Shown: in pieces, positions 42,790 through 54,511 of the stretch
How positions within the stretch are numbered: the stretch's first letter is position 1
Layout: each line of letters starts with the position of its first letter
Assembly: GCA_019638575.1 (NCBI GenBank)
Contig: JAHBTN010000007.1
Coordinates: 89,064-153,063, forward strand
DNA: 64,000 nt
Direction of reading: 5' to 3'
Source: Ferruginibacter sp.
Lineage (GTDB): Bacteria; Bacteroidota; Bacteroidia; Chitinophagales; Chitinophagaceae
The notes under the pieces: model-generated
Told to the model about the DNA's origin: nothing
Database searches by the model: none
What the model saw: the letters and a program-made list of their open reading frames with translations, nothing else
Program-made: the position numbers and the translations under genes

Positions 42790-45700
42790 TATTGAAGCTA
42801 TAAGAATCGCACTTGAGTTTGATCAGCAACAAAAGCTTTCTGATGCTCAGGTGCATTCTTTACAAAAGTATTCAGGTTTTGGTGGATTAAAAGCAATATT
42901 ATTCCCTGATGCTCCTAAAGAAGAATGGGTAAAACTAAAAGCATCCAAAGAAGATTTAAAACTTAATCCGCAGATAATTGAGCTACATGAATTATTAAAG
43001 CAACATTTTAGCGAAGCCGAATATAAAAAAGTGGTAGATTCTATTAAGAACAGTATTCTCACAGCATTCTATACTCCCGATGTCGTTCCACAAACATTAT
43101 TCAGAGCCCTAAAAGAACAAGAGATTGAGCCTACAAATATTTATGAGCCAAGCAGCGGTGCAGGCGTATTTGTTACAGAAGCTGCAAAAACATTTTCATC
43201 AATTCAACATTTAACAGCCGTTGAGAAAGATATTTTATCGGGACGGGTATTGACTGCGCTCAGCAGTTCGATACCCGTCCCTGTTTCTGTACAAATAAAG
43301 GGTTTTGAAGAATCATCCAATGAAGAGAATGGAAATTATGATTTGGTTGTAAGCAATATTCCTTTTGGAAATTTCAGGGTGCATGATGAATCTATAAACA
43401 ATGAAGCCCTGACTGGTAAAATCCATAATTACTTTTTCGCCAAAGGGCTTGATAAATTAAAGGAAGGCGGGTTGCTGGCTTATATCACTACTGATACTTT
43501 TCTTAACAGCCCCTCCAATAAGGAAGCCAGGGAATATATTTTTCATAATGCAAACTTCGTCAGCCTGAATGTGATGCCAGACAACCTGATGAAAGATACG
43601 GGGAATACGGAAGCTCCATCTCACTTATTGATACTTCAAAAAAATTCAGAAAAAAAAGATTTAAGCACTCATGAGCAATACCTGATTGAGACAACAGAAA
43701 AAGAAAATGAATTTGGAAAATATACTATAAATAAATGGCTTTCCAATCATCCAGAAGTGATATTGGGAGATGAAATAAAACCAGGAAAGAATCAATACGG
43801 CAAAGCAAATGAAACGGTTTGGCAACATGGCGACATAAATCAGATTGCAGCAAGACTTGCTGATACGATTAACCAGGGAATCAAACAGCGATTCAATAAT
43901 AAATCTTTTTTTCAGCCGGTTGTTCAGGAAATAAAATTATCCGGTAAGCTGTTGACTTACCTGCCCATGCCAGAAACCAAACCCGATAACAGTTCTGTTC
44001 AGTTGGGTTTGTTTGATATAGCCCCCGCCGTCAATATCAACCGGGCAATGGCCTACATAAATCATTTGGATGATACGGCCGTGCAAAAGCAATCCGCAAG
44101 GGTATTAAATATTATCAGGACAAAAGATAAACCTGAGCATGAAGCGATCGTGTTGTTGACCGCAAAATCAATCGCCTTTAAACAGTATGTTTATAAACTT
44201 TATTCCAATGTTGAAGAGATACAGTTTGGAGCAAACTGGATGAGTGCTTCTGCATTGCATAATGAATTAAAAGCATTGCCCGAACGATTAAATGAATACG
44301 GGCATCACTTTTATAATGAAGGTGATGCCGTTTTTCATGTCGGCTTTGGTAAGACAAATGAACTAAATGTTATTGAGAGCCCAAATCTGTATCACAGAGA
44401 AGGCACTTTAATTGTTCATGACAACCGGGTTGGTTTTATTTCCTACTTAGCACCGGAAGATAACAAACCAGTGTTTCTTCCAAGTCTATATGATAAAAAG
44501 GATTTGGGGTTTTACAAGCAATACACAGTCATCAGGGATATGTATTTGCAGCTTGCAGATAAGGAAAACACAGAGAATATTGAATTGCCAGATTTAAGAA
44601 ACCAATTGAACGAATCTTACGATGCATTAATAAAAGGCTATGGTCTGCTCAATTCATCAGTAAACAGACAAAGGATATTGAAAGATGAAGCTTTTGGTTT
44701 AATCATGCTGGCTTCATTGGAAAGAAAGGAAGGAGAACAATATGTAAAGGCCGATATTCTTACACAATCACTAATTCAAAAGCAGGAAGCCTTTTATACA
44801 GATAATCCTTTGGAAGCGCTGGCAAAAAGCCTGAATGATAAAGGAAGAGTTGATATAGAATTTATTGCAGCAGCCACAGAAACTTCGGAATTGGAAGCTA
44901 TTGAATCATTGGGCAATCACATTTATAAAAACCCTTCCAGCCTTGAATGGGAAACAGCCGACCAGTTTTTAAGCGGCAATGTAGTAATGAAGTTCAGGGC
45001 AGCAGCGGAAGTGGCAAATAAAAATCCAACCGATATTCAGTTGCTGAGAAGTTGGCAGGCATTGGAAAAAATACAGCCTGAAAAAATTCCTTTCGAACTT
45101 TTGGATTTTAATTTGGGAGAAAGATGGATACCCCAGGACTATTACAACAATTTTGCATCGCATCTTTTTGAACTGGATACAGAAGTAAATTATTTTCCTT
45201 CGCTTGATACCTTCAAAGTAAAAACAAGCAGTACAAATGCAAAAACCAACCAGGAATATGCAGTAACCACCAAAGCCGGCAAAACATATTATGGCCATAC
45301 TATCCTTGAACATGCTCTTGAAAACACAACACCATTTTATACCTATGAAGTTGATTTGGGTGATAAAACCATCCGGGTGCCCGATAATGATGCTATTCAG
45401 TTAGCAAATCAAAAGATTGAAAGTATAAGAAATTATTTTACAGAATGGTTGAATGAATTACCATCAGATGATAAAAGCCATCTTGAAAAATTGTACAACG
45501 ATACCTTTAATTGCTATGTGTTGAGGGAATATGATGGCAGTCATTTACAATTCCCCGGTTTGGATAGAAAAAGATTAGACATTGAAGATTTATACAGTTC
45601 ACAGAAAAATTCAGTTTGGCGTATTGTACAAAACCGGGGTGCATTGATAGATCATGAAGTGGGTTTAGGTAAAACGCTTACAATGGTCGTGGCATCACAT

Positions 45701-48250
45701 GAAATGAAACGCCTGGGCATTGCCAATAAGCCGATGATTCTGGCATTAAAAGCCAATGTTAACCAGATTGCAGAAACTTATCGCAAAGCCTATCCACATG
45801 CAAGAATTTTAGCGCCGGGTGAAAATGATTTTACTCCTGCAAAGCGATTAAGGCTTTTTCATGAAATCAAAAACAATAATTGGGATTGCATCATTCTAAC
45901 TCATGACCAGTTTGGCAAAATTCCTCAAAGCCCCGATATACAACGTCAAATCTTCCAGGCAGAACTGGATAACGTAGAAAAAGACCTTTATACATTAAAG
46001 GATATGGGTGGTGAAATATCACGTCGCATGTTAAAAGGATTGGAGATACGTAAAACCAACCTGCAGGTAAAACTTTTCGGAATACTAAGAGATATTGAAG
46101 AAAAGAAAGATGCCGGAATCAACTTTAAAGATTTGGGAATTGATCATTTGTTTGTTGATGAATCGCACAAATACAAGAACCTCACATTTACTACCAGGCA
46201 CGACAGGGTTGCCGGATTGGGAAATATGCAAGGTAGTCAGAAAGCACTGAATATGTTATTTGCCGTAAGGACTTTACAGGATAAATTTAAAAGTGATTTA
46301 TGTGTAACCTTTTTGTCCGGCACACCCATCAGCAACAGCCTAACCGAAATGTATTTGCTGTTTAAATACCTGCGGCCAAATGAAATGGAGCGGCAGCAAA
46401 TAGAAAATTTTGACGCATGGGCGGCCGTATTTGCCAGGAAAACAGTTGACTTTGAATTTTCGGTTACCAATGAAATCATTGCTAAAGAGCGTTTCCGGCA
46501 TTTTATTAAAGTACCCGAACTGGCTTTGTTCTATAATGAAATAACTGATTATAAAACTGCCAAACACATCAATCTGGATAAACCTGAAATTGATGAACAG
46601 TTGATAAATATTCCACCTACCCCGGACCAGCAGGAGTTCATTAAAAAGCTGATGGCATTTGCTAAAACAGGTGACGCTTCTTTACTAGGAAGAGCGCCGC
46701 TAACCGATGAAGAAGATAAAGGAAGGATGCTGATTGCCACCAACTATGCCAAAAAGATGGCGGCTGATATGCGGTTGATTGATTCCGTACAATATGAAGA
46801 CCACCCCAACCACAAAGTAAATGTGTGTGCCCGGAAAGTAGCTGAGTTATACCAGGAAAGCGAGAATAAAAGGGGGACCCAGATTGTATTCTGCGATATT
46901 GGCACACCAAAGAAAAACGAATTCAACATCTATGATGCTTTAAAAGAAAAACTGCTCAGCGATTTTAATATACCGGCCAATCGTATCACTTTCATTCATG
47001 ACTGGACCGACAGGCAAAAGCCAGAACTGTTTCGTAAAATGAATAATGGGGAGATAAGAATTTTATTGGGTAGCACAGAAAAAGCCGGAACCGGTTTGAA
47101 TGTACAGGCAAAAGTAATTGCCATGCACCATCTGGATATCCCTTGGAAGCCCTCTGAACTGGAACAAAGAAATGGAAGGGGAGCCAGGCAGGGAAATATA
47201 CTTGCCAAAGAAAATTATGACAATAAGGTGCGGAATTATATTTACGCAGTAGAGCAATCATTGGATAATTATAAATTCAACCTGCTGAAGAACAAGCAAA
47301 CTTTCATCAGCCAGATGAAAAACTGTGAGCTGAATGTAAGAACCATTGACGAAGGAGCCATTGATGAAAAAAGTGGAATGAATTTTTCGGAATACATAGC
47401 CATACTTTCCGGCGATACAACGCTACTGGAAAAATCGAAAATGGAAAAGAAGATAGCAGTTTTGGAAAGTTTGAGAAATGCTCATCATAAAGAAGTGATT
47501 CGTTCAAGGTTTCAATTGGAGAATTTGCAGGAAGATAAAACAAAGACAATTCAAACATTAGAGAAACTAGCATTGGATGAAAAGAGCTACAAAAAGCAGT
47601 TGCAATTTGACAAAGACGCAACAAAGCAAAATCCGATACAATTAGAAGGAATAAATTCTGCAGATGCGGAAACCATAGGAGCCTTCCTTATGAAACTCGC
47701 TGCCAACTGGAAGCCAAAAGATGGTGAAGGAAGTGAAAATAAAATTGGCTCTCTTTACGGGTTTGATTTATTTATCCGAAGGCAAAAGGAAACTTTTGAA
47801 AACAAGGGCATGTTTGAATACCGTTATCAGAATACTTTCTATGCCGAAGGTAAAGAAACAGGCATCAAATATACCTGGAACCAGGGCCACCTGAATGCAG
47901 ATAACCCTAGAATAGCCGCCCGGTATTTTCTAAATGCTATTGACCGGGTGGAAACGCTTAAAGAAAAATATCAAAAGAATTTGAAAGAACTGGAACAAAA
48001 CATTCCTATGCTGGAGCACCTTGTTGTGAAACCTTTTGAAAAAGAGGTTGAATTGACCCAGCTAAAAAAAGAGGTTTCAAAACTGGAAATGGAAATTTCC
48101 ATAAAAATCCAAGAGAACCAGATGAAGCAGCATAATGTGACAGAAGAGAATAATCTTGAGGCAAAAGAAGCTCCCGTAGTAAAAATGGAGAAATCGTTGT
48201 TACCGAAAAAGCAGGTGACGGAAGGGAAAGTGAAGGGAATTAGGATTTAA
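42755..48250 (+). CDS. giant N6-adenine methyltransferase-helicase fusion
   Basis: An 1831-residue cytoplasmic protein. Residues about 100-310 form a class I DNA methyltransferase: [11 protein letters not shown] (motif I, 130-140), and [10 protein letters not shown] (198-207) with NIPF in place of NPPF/NPPY. Residues about 950-1550 form an SF2/SNF2-type helicase: GLGKT (about 969), FVDESHKY (DESH, about 1131-1138), SGTPISNS (motif III) and QRNGRGARQ (arginine finger, about 1470). A long coiled coil and a basic tail (KSLLPKKQV) end it. Related proteins occur on plasmids and integrative elements of many bacteria and are thought to protect incoming DNA from restriction (DarB-like); that role is inferred. 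Confidence 0.85.
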   Translation: MGYSSQQKLKDNIEAIRIALEFDQQQKLSDAQVHSLQKYSGFGGLKAILFPDAPKEEWVKLKASKEDLKLNPQIIELHELLKQHFSEAEYKKVVDSIKNSILTAFYTPDVVPQTLFRALKEQEIEPTNIYEPSSGAGVFVTEAAKTFSSIQHLTAVEKDILSGRVLTALSSSIPVPVSVQIKGFEESSNEENGNYDLVVSNIPFGNFRVHDESINNEALTGKIHNYFFAKGLDKLKEGGLLAYITTDTFLNSPSNKEAREYIFHNANFVSLNVMPDNLMKDTGNTEAPSHLLILQKNSEKKDLSTHEQYLIETTEKENEFGKYTINKWLSNHPEVILGDEIKPGKNQYGKANETVWQHGDINQIAARLADTINQGIKQRFNNKSFFQPVVQEIKLSGKLLTYLPMPETKPDNSSVQLGLFDIAPAVNINRAMAYINHLDDTAVQKQSARVLNIIRTKDKPEHEAIVLLTAKSIAFKQYVYKLYSNVEEIQFGANWMSASALHNELKALPERLNEYGHHFYNEGDAVFHVGFGKTNELNVIESPNLYHREGTLIVHDNRVGFISYLAPEDNKPVFLPSLYDKKDLGFYKQYTVIRDMYLQLADKENTENIELPDLRNQLNESYDALIKGYGLLNSSVNRQRILKDEAFGLIMLASLERKEGEQYVKADILTQSLIQKQEAFYTDNPLEALAKSLNDKGRVDIEFIAAATETSELEAIESLGNHIYKNPSSLEWETADQFLSGNVVMKFRAAAEVANKNPTDIQLLRSWQALEKIQPEKIPFELLDFNLGERWIPQDYYNNFASHLFELDTEVNYFPSLDTFKVKTSSTNAKTNQEYAVTTKAGKTYYGHTILEHALENTTPFYTYEVDLGDKTIRVPDNDAIQLANQKIESIRNYFTEWLNELPSDDKSHLEKLYNDTFNCYVLREYDGSHLQFPGLDRKRLDIEDLYSSQKNSVWRIVQNRGALIDHEVGLGKTLTMVVASHEMKRLGIANKPMILALKANVNQIAETYRKAYPHARILAPGENDFTPAKRLRLFHEIKNNNWDCIILTHDQFGKIPQSPDIQRQIFQAELDNVEKDLYTLKDMGGEISRRMLKGLEIRKTNLQVKLFGILRDIEEKKDAGINFKDLGIDHLFVDESHKYKNLTFTTRHDRVAGLGNMQGSQKALNMLFAVRTLQDKFKSDLCVTFLSGTPISNSLTEMYLLFKYLRPNEMERQQIENFDAWAAVFARKTVDFEFSVTNEIIAKERFRHFIKVPELALFYNEITDYKTAKHINLDKPEIDEQLINIPPTPDQQEFIKKLMAFAKTGDASLLGRAPLTDEEDKGRMLIATNYAKKMAADMRLIDSVQYEDHPNHKVNVCARKVAELYQESENKRGTQIVFCDIGTPKKNEFNIYDALKEKLLSDFNIPANRITFIHDWTDRQKPELFRKMNNGEIRILLGSTEKAGTGLNVQAKVIAMHHLDIPWKPSELEQRNGRGARQGNILAKENYDNKVRNYIYAVEQSLDNYKFNLLKNKQTFISQMKNCELNVRTIDEGAIDEKSGMNFSEYIAILSGDTTLLEKSKMEKKIAVLESLRNAHHKEVIRSRFQLENLQEDKTKTIQTLEKLALDEKSYKKQLQFDKDATKQNPIQLEGINSADAETIGAFLMKLAANWKPKDGEGSENKIGSLYGFDLFIRRQKETFENKGMFEYRYQNTFYAEGKETGIKYTWNQGHLNADNPRIAARYFLNAIDRVETLKEKYQKNLKELEQNIPMLEHLVVKPFEKEVELTQLKKEVSKLEMEISIKIQENQMKQHNVTEENNLEAKEAPVVKMEKSLLPKKQVTEGKVKGIRI

Positions 48251-48422
48251 AGTAGTAGTTATACTTTTTACTGATTACTGACTTTCTATTGATTTTTTGG
48301 TCTACTTGTTTGAGAACGAGACCTTTTATAATGAAGACCTAGATTGATTAACAGCAATAGGGCTCTATGTAGAAGAACTGCCTTAAATTACAGGTCATAA
48401 TAGAAATCAAAAAGGCATTTTT

Positions 48423-50054
48423 ATGAAAATTAATGTTTCTGCTACGGAGATATTTATACATTATGAACAGCAGTCAGTAGATAAATATCACCCGCAGTTG
48501 TCTGCACATGTCCGTTCACTTTTTCCTGCAGGTATTTACAAAGATGAACCCACAGTGAGAAAAATTATTGAAACTTATTATAATTGGTGCGCTGATACTT
48601 TCCAGAAGATAATGCTTGAAAATGATGATATGCTATTTGTTAATTATCTATTTGCGTATCACGAATCTTCTATTTTACTTTGGATAAGAACACTACAAAA
48701 AGAAAATTTACAATTTGAATTTGGTATAAGCGAGGAGGACTTAAGCCTCAATAGGAGGATATTTAAATTGGCTCTTGAGCAAACCTGCGATATAAACTAC
48801 ACAAATTCAAGTAGTGCAGCTACGGAGTTACTCCAGCAATATGATAAGGTTATCGAGGATTTGTTGTATATAGGTGAAGAGCTGTATCATGCTGTGTATT
48901 TTATAGCTGAACTGAGAATAGTATCCAAATCGTTACAAGCAGTGATTGAAGCAGATGGATTATTGCATATTACAAGAAAGGGAGAGTTAGAGCCAGTATT
49001 TAATGCGTTATTCGCCAAGATGAAAGAAGATTTTGAAAAAGGAATTATGGATACTGAGGGTGTGAAACAGCTTAAAGATGAAATACAGAAATGTTTCGCT
49101 ATTGACTACGATTTCGCTGCCCATCAAATTGTGCATATCAAGAAACATCATGATCCCAAAAATTGGGAGTTTCAAACCATTGAACCGGGTATTCTTGCAC
49201 AGAACCTTGTTCACAATGGAGTATCAAAACAAAATGCCGAGAATTTTTATGGAGGATTAACGCTAAACAAGGAAAATAAACTTGTTCTAAAAGATTCTGT
49301 TTACAAAGTTAATAGCATGGAACGCCATTTTTTCAGACCAATTCTTGAAATCTCTCAGAACGGAAAAAGGCGGCAATTGATTGGAATACAGAAATGGGGC
49401 GAAAGTATTATAGTCCTAGCAACCAATAATTTTCAGTGGAACAAGGCGCCTGATGAATGGAAACAAAACGATTCCTTTCAGCAATATCTTGAAAGAAAAT
49501 CAGACGAACATGACTCCCTGCTTGAAGACGAAGTGGACAAGGTTTTAAAAGAAACCCAAATCCCCTTTTTTAGGAATATTACTTCATTCAGTGACGGCAA
49601 AACATCGCTTAGTATAAACATTGCAGGTGTTGGCGAAATAGATTTTATATGGTTAGATATAAAACGAAACAGGATAGTTGTTGCAGATTGTAAATATAAT
49701 AGAGCACGGTATGATATGATAGCCTTTTCTGCAGATTATTCAAATTTCAAGGATAGTTACGAGAAAAAGATTACCAACAAAGCAAAATGGATTAATGGAA
49801 ATCGGGGTATTGTATATAAGCATTTCGAACGGCAGTTTCCCGGATTGAATATCGACATACACCAATTTGAGATTGAGGAATTATTTATTATCAACACGCC
49901 TACTTTTTATATGTATTTGAATCGAGTAAATACTGTATGTTTTTTCAATCTCCAAGAATTCATGTTAAACGATTATATACATTCCGATCTAATTCTCCAT
50001 ATTAAGAATGGATATAAAACAAAAATTAAAATCATACCATACCCTTATTTTTAG
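48423..50054 (+). CDS. PD-(D/E)XK-type nuclease domain protein, unassigned
   Basis: I do not recognise this 543-residue protein as a whole. In the C-terminal third, GVGEIDFIWLDIKRNRIVVA followed by DCKYNRARYD (about 400-430) shows the layout of a PD-(D/E)XK nuclease core: an Asp in the first strand and D-C-K in the second, with a Glu upstream (LLEDEVDKVL). The N-terminal 350 residues are helical and unassigned. It lies alone, with 170 and 316 bp of non-coding DNA on its two sides, between the methyltransferase-helicase and TraF, which suggests a separately acquired cargo gene, possibly defensive. It is not similar to known Tra proteins. Confidence 0.6.
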   Translation: MKINVSATEIFIHYEQQSVDKYHPQLSAHVRSLFPAGIYKDEPTVRKIIETYYNWCADTFQKIMLENDDMLFVNYLFAYHESSILLWIRTLQKENLQFEFGISEEDLSLNRRIFKLALEQTCDINYTNSSSAATELLQQYDKVIEDLLYIGEELYHAVYFIAELRIVSKSLQAVIEADGLLHITRKGELEPVFNALFAKMKEDFEKGIMDTEGVKQLKDEIQKCFAIDYDFAAHQIVHIKKHHDPKNWEFQTIEPGILAQNLVHNGVSKQNAENFYGGLTLNKENKLVLKDSVYKVNSMERHFFRPILEISQNGKRRQLIGIQKWGESIIVLATNNFQWNKAPDEWKQNDSFQQYLERKSDEHDSLLEDEVDKVLKETQIPFFRNITSFSDGKTSLSINIAGVGEIDFIWLDIKRNRIVVADCKYNRARYDMIAFSADYSNFKDSYEKKITNKAKWINGNRGIVYKHFERQFPGLNIDIHQFEIEELFIINTPTFYMYLNRVNTVCFFNLQEFMLNDYIHSDLILHIKNGYKTKIKIIPYPYF

Positions 50055-50266
50055 AATAAAAAGAAGCGGGAGCACTTGGAAACAGGGTACATTAAAGTGG
50101 TGATTTATTTCTTATCTATCACCTACAAGAATTCCTAACAAGAGCAAACATTATCTAGTTCCCTCATCCAACATTTCTATCCGATAGAGATTACTCGATT
50201 CCAATCGTTTTCCACTCGAACTGCATCTTGATTTTATCACCTTATCTTTCTCATCTTCAATACATT
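50055..50266. other. non-coding stretch before tra element B
   Basis: No gene seen. GGTGAT (50098) and ATCACC (50119) form a weak 6-bp stem with a long loop; otherwise plain AT-rich sequence. Confidence 0.4.
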
Positions 50267-50324
50267 AAACAGGGTTGCCCTACCCTGTTTACCCCATCAC
50301 CACAATCTATTGGATAAATTTTTG
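50267..50324 (+). promoter_or_regulatory. composite tra promoter element, copy B
   Basis: AAACAGGGT - 6 nt - ACCCTGTTT, a perfect inverted repeat, whose right arm runs into TTTACCCC (50288-50295). Then 14 nt, TTGG (50310), 7 nt, TTTG (50321-50324), ending 46 bp before the ATG of traF. Confidence 0.65.
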
Positions 50325-50370
50325 TAGTTATTTTCTTTAACACTACTGGTTAAAATGTGAGGAAGGAAAT

Positions 50371-50706
50371 ATGAGCAACAGTGTATATCAAATCAATAAA
50401 GGCATTAATAAGCCAATCGAGTTTAAAGGGCTAAAAGCACAATACATCTGGTACCTGGGTGGGGGGTTGGTTGTACTATTAATATTCTTCGCAGTTATTT
50501 ATATAATTGGAGTAAATGTATTCATCTGTCTGATAATAATTATCACTCTGGCTACTGTCTTATTCATGTATGTATATAAACTCAGCCGTACTTATGGTGA
50601 ATTTGGTTTAATGAAAAAAGTGGCTAAGAAGGCGGTGCCGAAAGTAATTAAAAGTTATTCCATCACCCTTTTGAAAAAGCAATTGATGCATGAAAAACCT
50701 GTTTGA
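50371..50706 (+). CDS. traF: TraF-like conjugation protein (DUF4133)
   Basis: A 111-residue inner-membrane protein with two adjacent helices at about 28-65 (YIWYLGGGLVVLLIFFAVIY). N-terminal YQINKGINKPIEFKGLKAQY is characteristic of DUF4133 (TraF of CTnDOT-type elements), comparable to VirB3. It overlaps traG by 17 bp. Confidence 0.88.
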   Translation: MSNSVYQINKGINKPIEFKGLKAQYIWYLGGGLVVLLIFFAVIYIIGVNVFICLIIIITLATVLFMYVYKLSRTYGEFGLMKKVAKKAVPKVIKSYSITLLKKQLMHEKPV

Positions 50707-53110
50707 CATATTACCTGTTTATGGAGTAGAACATAATTCAATCCTGTCTAAGATGGGTGATATAACTGTAGCCTTTAAAGTTGAATTGCCGGAGTTATTT
50801 ACCATGAGCAATGATGAATACGAAGCTTTTCATCATGCCTGGATTAAAGCGATTAAAGTATTGCCCACACTTTCTATTTTGCACAAACAGGATTGGTTTA
50901 CCGAAACAAAATATAGACCATCATTTATAAACGAAGACAATAGCTTTTTAAGCAGGAGCAGTGAACGTTTTTTTAATGACCGGCCTTATTTAGACCATCA
51001 ATGTTATATCCTGCTTACAAAAAAACCGGCTAATCGTAAAGTTTCATCTTCCGTATTTTCAAGCCTGTTACGAAGAACCATCGTACCTGAAGAAACTCTG
51101 CAGCCAAAGCATTATCATGATTTTATGAACCATGTGGGGCAATTTGAAAAGATATTGACGGACAGCGGGTTTATTTCATTGCAACGATTAGCAGATGCGG
51201 AATTAGTTGGTTTGATTGTTCAGTATTTAAACTTACAAACCGGCGAACCGGTTATCCGGGATATTGAATTTAAGCCAGACTGGAAAATTGGTGAAAACTA
51301 TTGCCAGCTTTATACTATGGCCGATGCAGAATTTGTTCCGGCTTTGTGTGGGTCAAGGATTAACTATGATAAATATTCCACCGACAAAACAAAATTCAGT
51401 GTAGGTTTTGCATCACCCATCGGGCAACTGCTTTCCTGCAATCATATTTACAACCAGTTTGTTTTTATTGAAGAAGTGCAAAAAACAATGCAGAAACTGG
51501 AAAGCAAAAGATTGAGGCTGCAATCTCTTTCTGCTTATAGCCGGGAGAACGCCATTGCCAAAGAAGCAACGGATAATTTTTTGAATGAAGCCATTAGCGA
51601 GCAAAGATTACCTGTTAAGGCGCATTTTAATTTATTGGCATGGACAGATAATAAAGATGAATTGAAAAACATTAGAAATCTGTGTTCTTCTGCACTTACT
51701 CAAATGGACGCTACGCCAAAATTAGAAACAGAGGGCTCAGCACAAATATTCTGGGCTGGTATTCCGGGCAATGCTGCTGATTTCCCAATGAACGACACGT
51801 TTGATACCTTTTCGCCACAGGCATGTTGTTTTTTCAATCTGGAAACTAACTATCGCTCCTCAGTTAGTCCAATAGGTATTCGTCTTGGCGACAGGTTGAA
51901 TGGCAGGCCCGTTCATGTTGATATTTCTGATGAGCCAATGGACAAGGGCATCTGCACCAATCGTAATAAATTTATATTGGGGCCATCTGGCAGCGGAAAA
52001 TCATTCTTTACCAACCACATGGTACGCTCTTACTACGAAAAAGGCACACATATTGTACTGGTTGATGTTGGTCATTCTTACAAAGGTCTGTGCGATATGG
52101 TGAATGGTTATTATTTCACTTATTCAGAAACAAAACCAATCAAATTCAATCCCTTTTATATTGGCGAAGGCGACACATTAGACACTGAAAAAAAGGAGAG
52201 CATTAAAACCCTTTTACTGGCTCTTTGGAAAAAAGATAACGAAGTTTATAACCGTAGTGAATATGTAGCCTTATCAAATGCCTTACAATTATATTTTGAT
52301 AAGTTGGGTAATAACAAAAACATCTTTCCTTGCTTTGACAGCTTTTATGAATTTCTGAAAGATGATTTTGTAGCGGTATTAAAAACGGACCAGGTTAAAG
52401 ATAAGGATTTTGATGTGTCTAATTTTCTGTATGTGCTGAGGCCCTACTATAAAGGTGGCGAATTTGATTACCTGCTGAATGCAAAAGAGAACCTGGATTT
52501 ATTGCAACAGCGTTTTATCGTATTTGAACTGGATAATATAAAAGACCATCCGATACTCTTTCCGGTTGTAACAATCATCATCATGGAAGTATTCATTTCC
52601 AAAATGAGGAAACTGAAGGGCATACGAAAAATGATTTTGATTGAAGAAGCCTGGAAAGCTATTGCAAAAGAAGGAATGGCAGAATACATCAAGTACTTGT
52701 TTAAAACAGTAAGAAAGTTCTTTGGCGAAGCCATTGTGGTAACACAGGAGGTGGAAGATATTATTTCTTCGCCGGTAGTAAAACAAGCCATCATTAACAA
52801 CAGCGATTGTAAAATATTATTAGACCAGAGCAAGTATCAGAATAAATTCGACCAGATACAGGAATTGCTGGGATTAACAGAAAAGGAAAAAGCATTGGTA
52901 CTCTCTATCAACAAGGCAAACGACCCTACTAAAAAATATAAGGAAGTATTTATTTCATTGGGCGGGGTTTTAAGCAAAGTGTATCGTACAGAAGTATCGC
53001 CGCAAGAATACCTGGCATACACCACAGAAGAAAAAGAAAAAGTGAAGGTGCAGGCAGCAGCCCAAAAATTTGGAAATATAGAAAAAGGAATTGCATCATT
53101 AACAACTTAA
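50690..53110 (+). CDS. traG: TraG-family conjugation ATPase (VirB4-like)
   Basis: An 806-residue cytoplasmic ATPase that powers assembly of the mating apparatus. The N-terminus (FDILPVYGVEHNSILSKMGD) is typical of the family. Walker A is GPSGSGKSFFTNHM (about 431-444); Walker B is RKMILIEEAWKAI (about 645-657). Length is normal. The start overlaps traF by 17 bp, giving coupled translation. Confidence 0.94.
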   Translation: MKNLFDILPVYGVEHNSILSKMGDITVAFKVELPELFTMSNDEYEAFHHAWIKAIKVLPTLSILHKQDWFTETKYRPSFINEDNSFLSRSSERFFNDRPYLDHQCYILLTKKPANRKVSSSVFSSLLRRTIVPEETLQPKHYHDFMNHVGQFEKILTDSGFISLQRLADAELVGLIVQYLNLQTGEPVIRDIEFKPDWKIGENYCQLYTMADAEFVPALCGSRINYDKYSTDKTKFSVGFASPIGQLLSCNHIYNQFVFIEEVQKTMQKLESKRLRLQSLSAYSRENAIAKEATDNFLNEAISEQRLPVKAHFNLLAWTDNKDELKNIRNLCSSALTQMDATPKLETEGSAQIFWAGIPGNAADFPMNDTFDTFSPQACCFFNLETNYRSSVSPIGIRLGDRLNGRPVHVDISDEPMDKGICTNRNKFILGPSGSGKSFFTNHMVRSYYEKGTHIVLVDVGHSYKGLCDMVNGYYFTYSETKPIKFNPFYIGEGDTLDTEKKESIKTLLLALWKKDNEVYNRSEYVALSNALQLYFDKLGNNKNIFPCFDSFYEFLKDDFVAVLKTDQVKDKDFDVSNFLYVLRPYYKGGEFDYLLNAKENLDLLQQRFIVFELDNIKDHPILFPVVTIIIMEVFISKMRKLKGIRKMILIEEAWKAIAKEGMAEYIKYLFKTVRKFFGEAIVVTQEVEDIISSPVVKQAIINNSDCKILLDQSKYQNKFDQIQELLGLTEKEKALVLSINKANDPTKKYKEVFISLGGVLSKVYRTEVSPQEYLAYTTEEKEKVKVQAAAQKFGNIEKGIASLTT

Positions 53111-53120
53111 AATAATAACT

Positions 53121-53492
53121 ATGAAGTACATGAGCATTTTCAGCCTATTCCTGTTTACTGCCTGCAACAGTTTTACCAAAGACGAAGTAAAAGGATTTAT
53201 CCCCGGTACTTATATCCGTTCATCTCAGAATGAATTTGGGAAAGAATATGATACCCTTGTGGTATCGCTGCAAAGCAGAACGGCCAACGAGTATAAGATA
53301 ATCAGAAAATGGAGATACGACAGGGTATTGGATGGCAAGCCGGCTGAGCCTGAATATAAAGTGACTGAAAGCTCCGGCATTTATGATACCGAAAAGAAGC
53401 AATTACAGGAAACTGAAACACTTGATTTTTTCACTTTTGATGTAGAAAAGAAATTAATGTTCAATGGAGCAAATAAATTCAATAAAATATAA
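53121..53492 (+). CDS. DUF3876-like lipoprotein of the tra block
   Basis: A 123-residue lipoprotein (FLFTAC, C15) with GTYIRSSQNEFGKEYDTLVV and YDRVLDGKPAEPEYK, which match my memory of DUF3876 proteins found next to traG in Bacteroidetes elements. It may be surface-exposed or part of the outer-membrane transfer complex. It lies 10 bp after traG and 4 bp before traI. Confidence 0.75.
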   Translation: MKYMSIFSLFLFTACNSFTKDEVKGFIPGTYIRSSQNEFGKEYDTLVVSLQSRTANEYKIIRKWRYDRVLDGKPAEPEYKVTESSGIYDTEKKQLQETETLDFFTFDVEKKLMFNGANKFNKI

Positions 53493-53496
53493 TAAT

Positions 53497-54177
53497 ATGA
53501 AAAAGTTATTGGCAATGGTGAGTCTGGCTTTGTGCTGTATGTTTTTGCCAATTCAGAAAACGGAGGCACAAATTCCTATTTACGACATTATTAAGGCGGC
53601 TGTTAAAAAAGTAATTCAGGCGGTAGATCTGCAGGTGCAACGGTTACAGAATAAAACCATCTGGCTGCAGAATGCACAAAAGACATTGGAAAATAAAATG
53701 AGCCAGTTAAAGCTGGATGAAATAAAAAAATGGGTTGAGAAGCAGCGAAAACTCTATGACGACTACTACCAGGAACTCCGCAAAGTAAAAGATGCGTTGG
53801 CTTATTATCAGCGGGTAAGAGATATTATTCAGCGGCAGGTACAGATGGTGAATGAATATAAAGGGGCCTGGGCCTTGTTCAGGCAGGACAAGAATTTTAC
53901 GCAGGACGAACTGGACTATATGTATAATATCTATTCCGGCATGTTGGATGAAAGCCTTAAGAGCCTTGACCAGTTATTCCTTGTGGTAAATGCGTTTAAA
54001 ACGCAAATGACCGATGCAAAGCGGCTTGAAATTATCAATACCGTATCTGATAACCTGGAACAACAGTTTGTGGACATGAAGGAGTTTAATAACCAGAACA
54101 AAATGATTAGCCTGCAACGGGCTGTTGAGAAAGGAGAGATTGAATATGTGAGGAGGTTGTATGGGATTAGTAAATGA
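53497..54177 (+). CDS. traI: TraI-like conjugation protein
   Basis: The ATG at 53497 (MKKLLAMVS) gives a 226-residue secreted protein with a signal peptide ending near TEAQ. The body is coiled-coil helical (about 40-110), ending in a conserved block FTQDELDYMYNIYSGMLDES, DQLFLVV and MISLQR. It matches TraI of CTn elements (DUF4141-type) in position and layout. Its C-terminal block recurs in the two products at 55301-56535, so these are paralogues. A VirB5-like role is possible. Confidence 0.78.
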   Translation: MKKLLAMVSLALCCMFLPIQKTEAQIPIYDIIKAAVKKVIQAVDLQVQRLQNKTIWLQNAQKTLENKMSQLKLDEIKKWVEKQRKLYDDYYQELRKVKDALAYYQRVRDIIQRQVQMVNEYKGAWALFRQDKNFTQDELDYMYNIYSGMLDESLKSLDQLFLVVNAFKTQMTDAKRLEIINTVSDNLEQQFVDMKEFNNQNKMISLQRAVEKGEIEYVRRLYGISK

Positions 54178-54322
54178 CTTTCTATCAGCTAAGTGGTCAG
54201 AATAATCCTATTTTAATTGATTTGTCGTTAACCTATCTCAGGACGAAACAATCTGCAGCTTATTGTTGATCCGTCAAGCCAGCATAGCAAACCGAATATT
54301 GTATGCAGCATTATTTTAACAA

Positions 54323-54487
54323 TTAAGGTCTGTAGCCATTACGTTTGGCATTGTCAAGACAGTCAGTACGATTTACGTATCCCTGAGTTGAAGCTCCAAC
54401 TATATCGCCATTAGGAGCAACTCTTCTCCAACGCCATTTTCCTGCATTGTCATGATAGAATTCCCATTTATCTTTTCTATTACTCAT
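54323..54487 (-). CDS. YegP/DUF1508-like small protein
   Basis: A 54-residue minus-strand product from the ATG at 54487: it begins MSNRKDKWEFYHDNAGKWRW and continues with RVAPNGDIVGASTQGY. This is the short beta-rich DUF1508 (YegP) repeat: F-x(5-7)-G-W-R-W-R, A-NG-I-ASSEGY. One such repeat is present. Function unknown. It and the next gene run against the tra genes. Confidence 0.7.
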   Translation of the reverse strand: MSNRKDKWEFYHDNAGKWRWRRVAPNGDIVGASTQGYVNRTDCLDNAKRNGYRP

Positions 54488-54511
54488 AAAAAATTATTTT
54501 AGCTTATAAGT

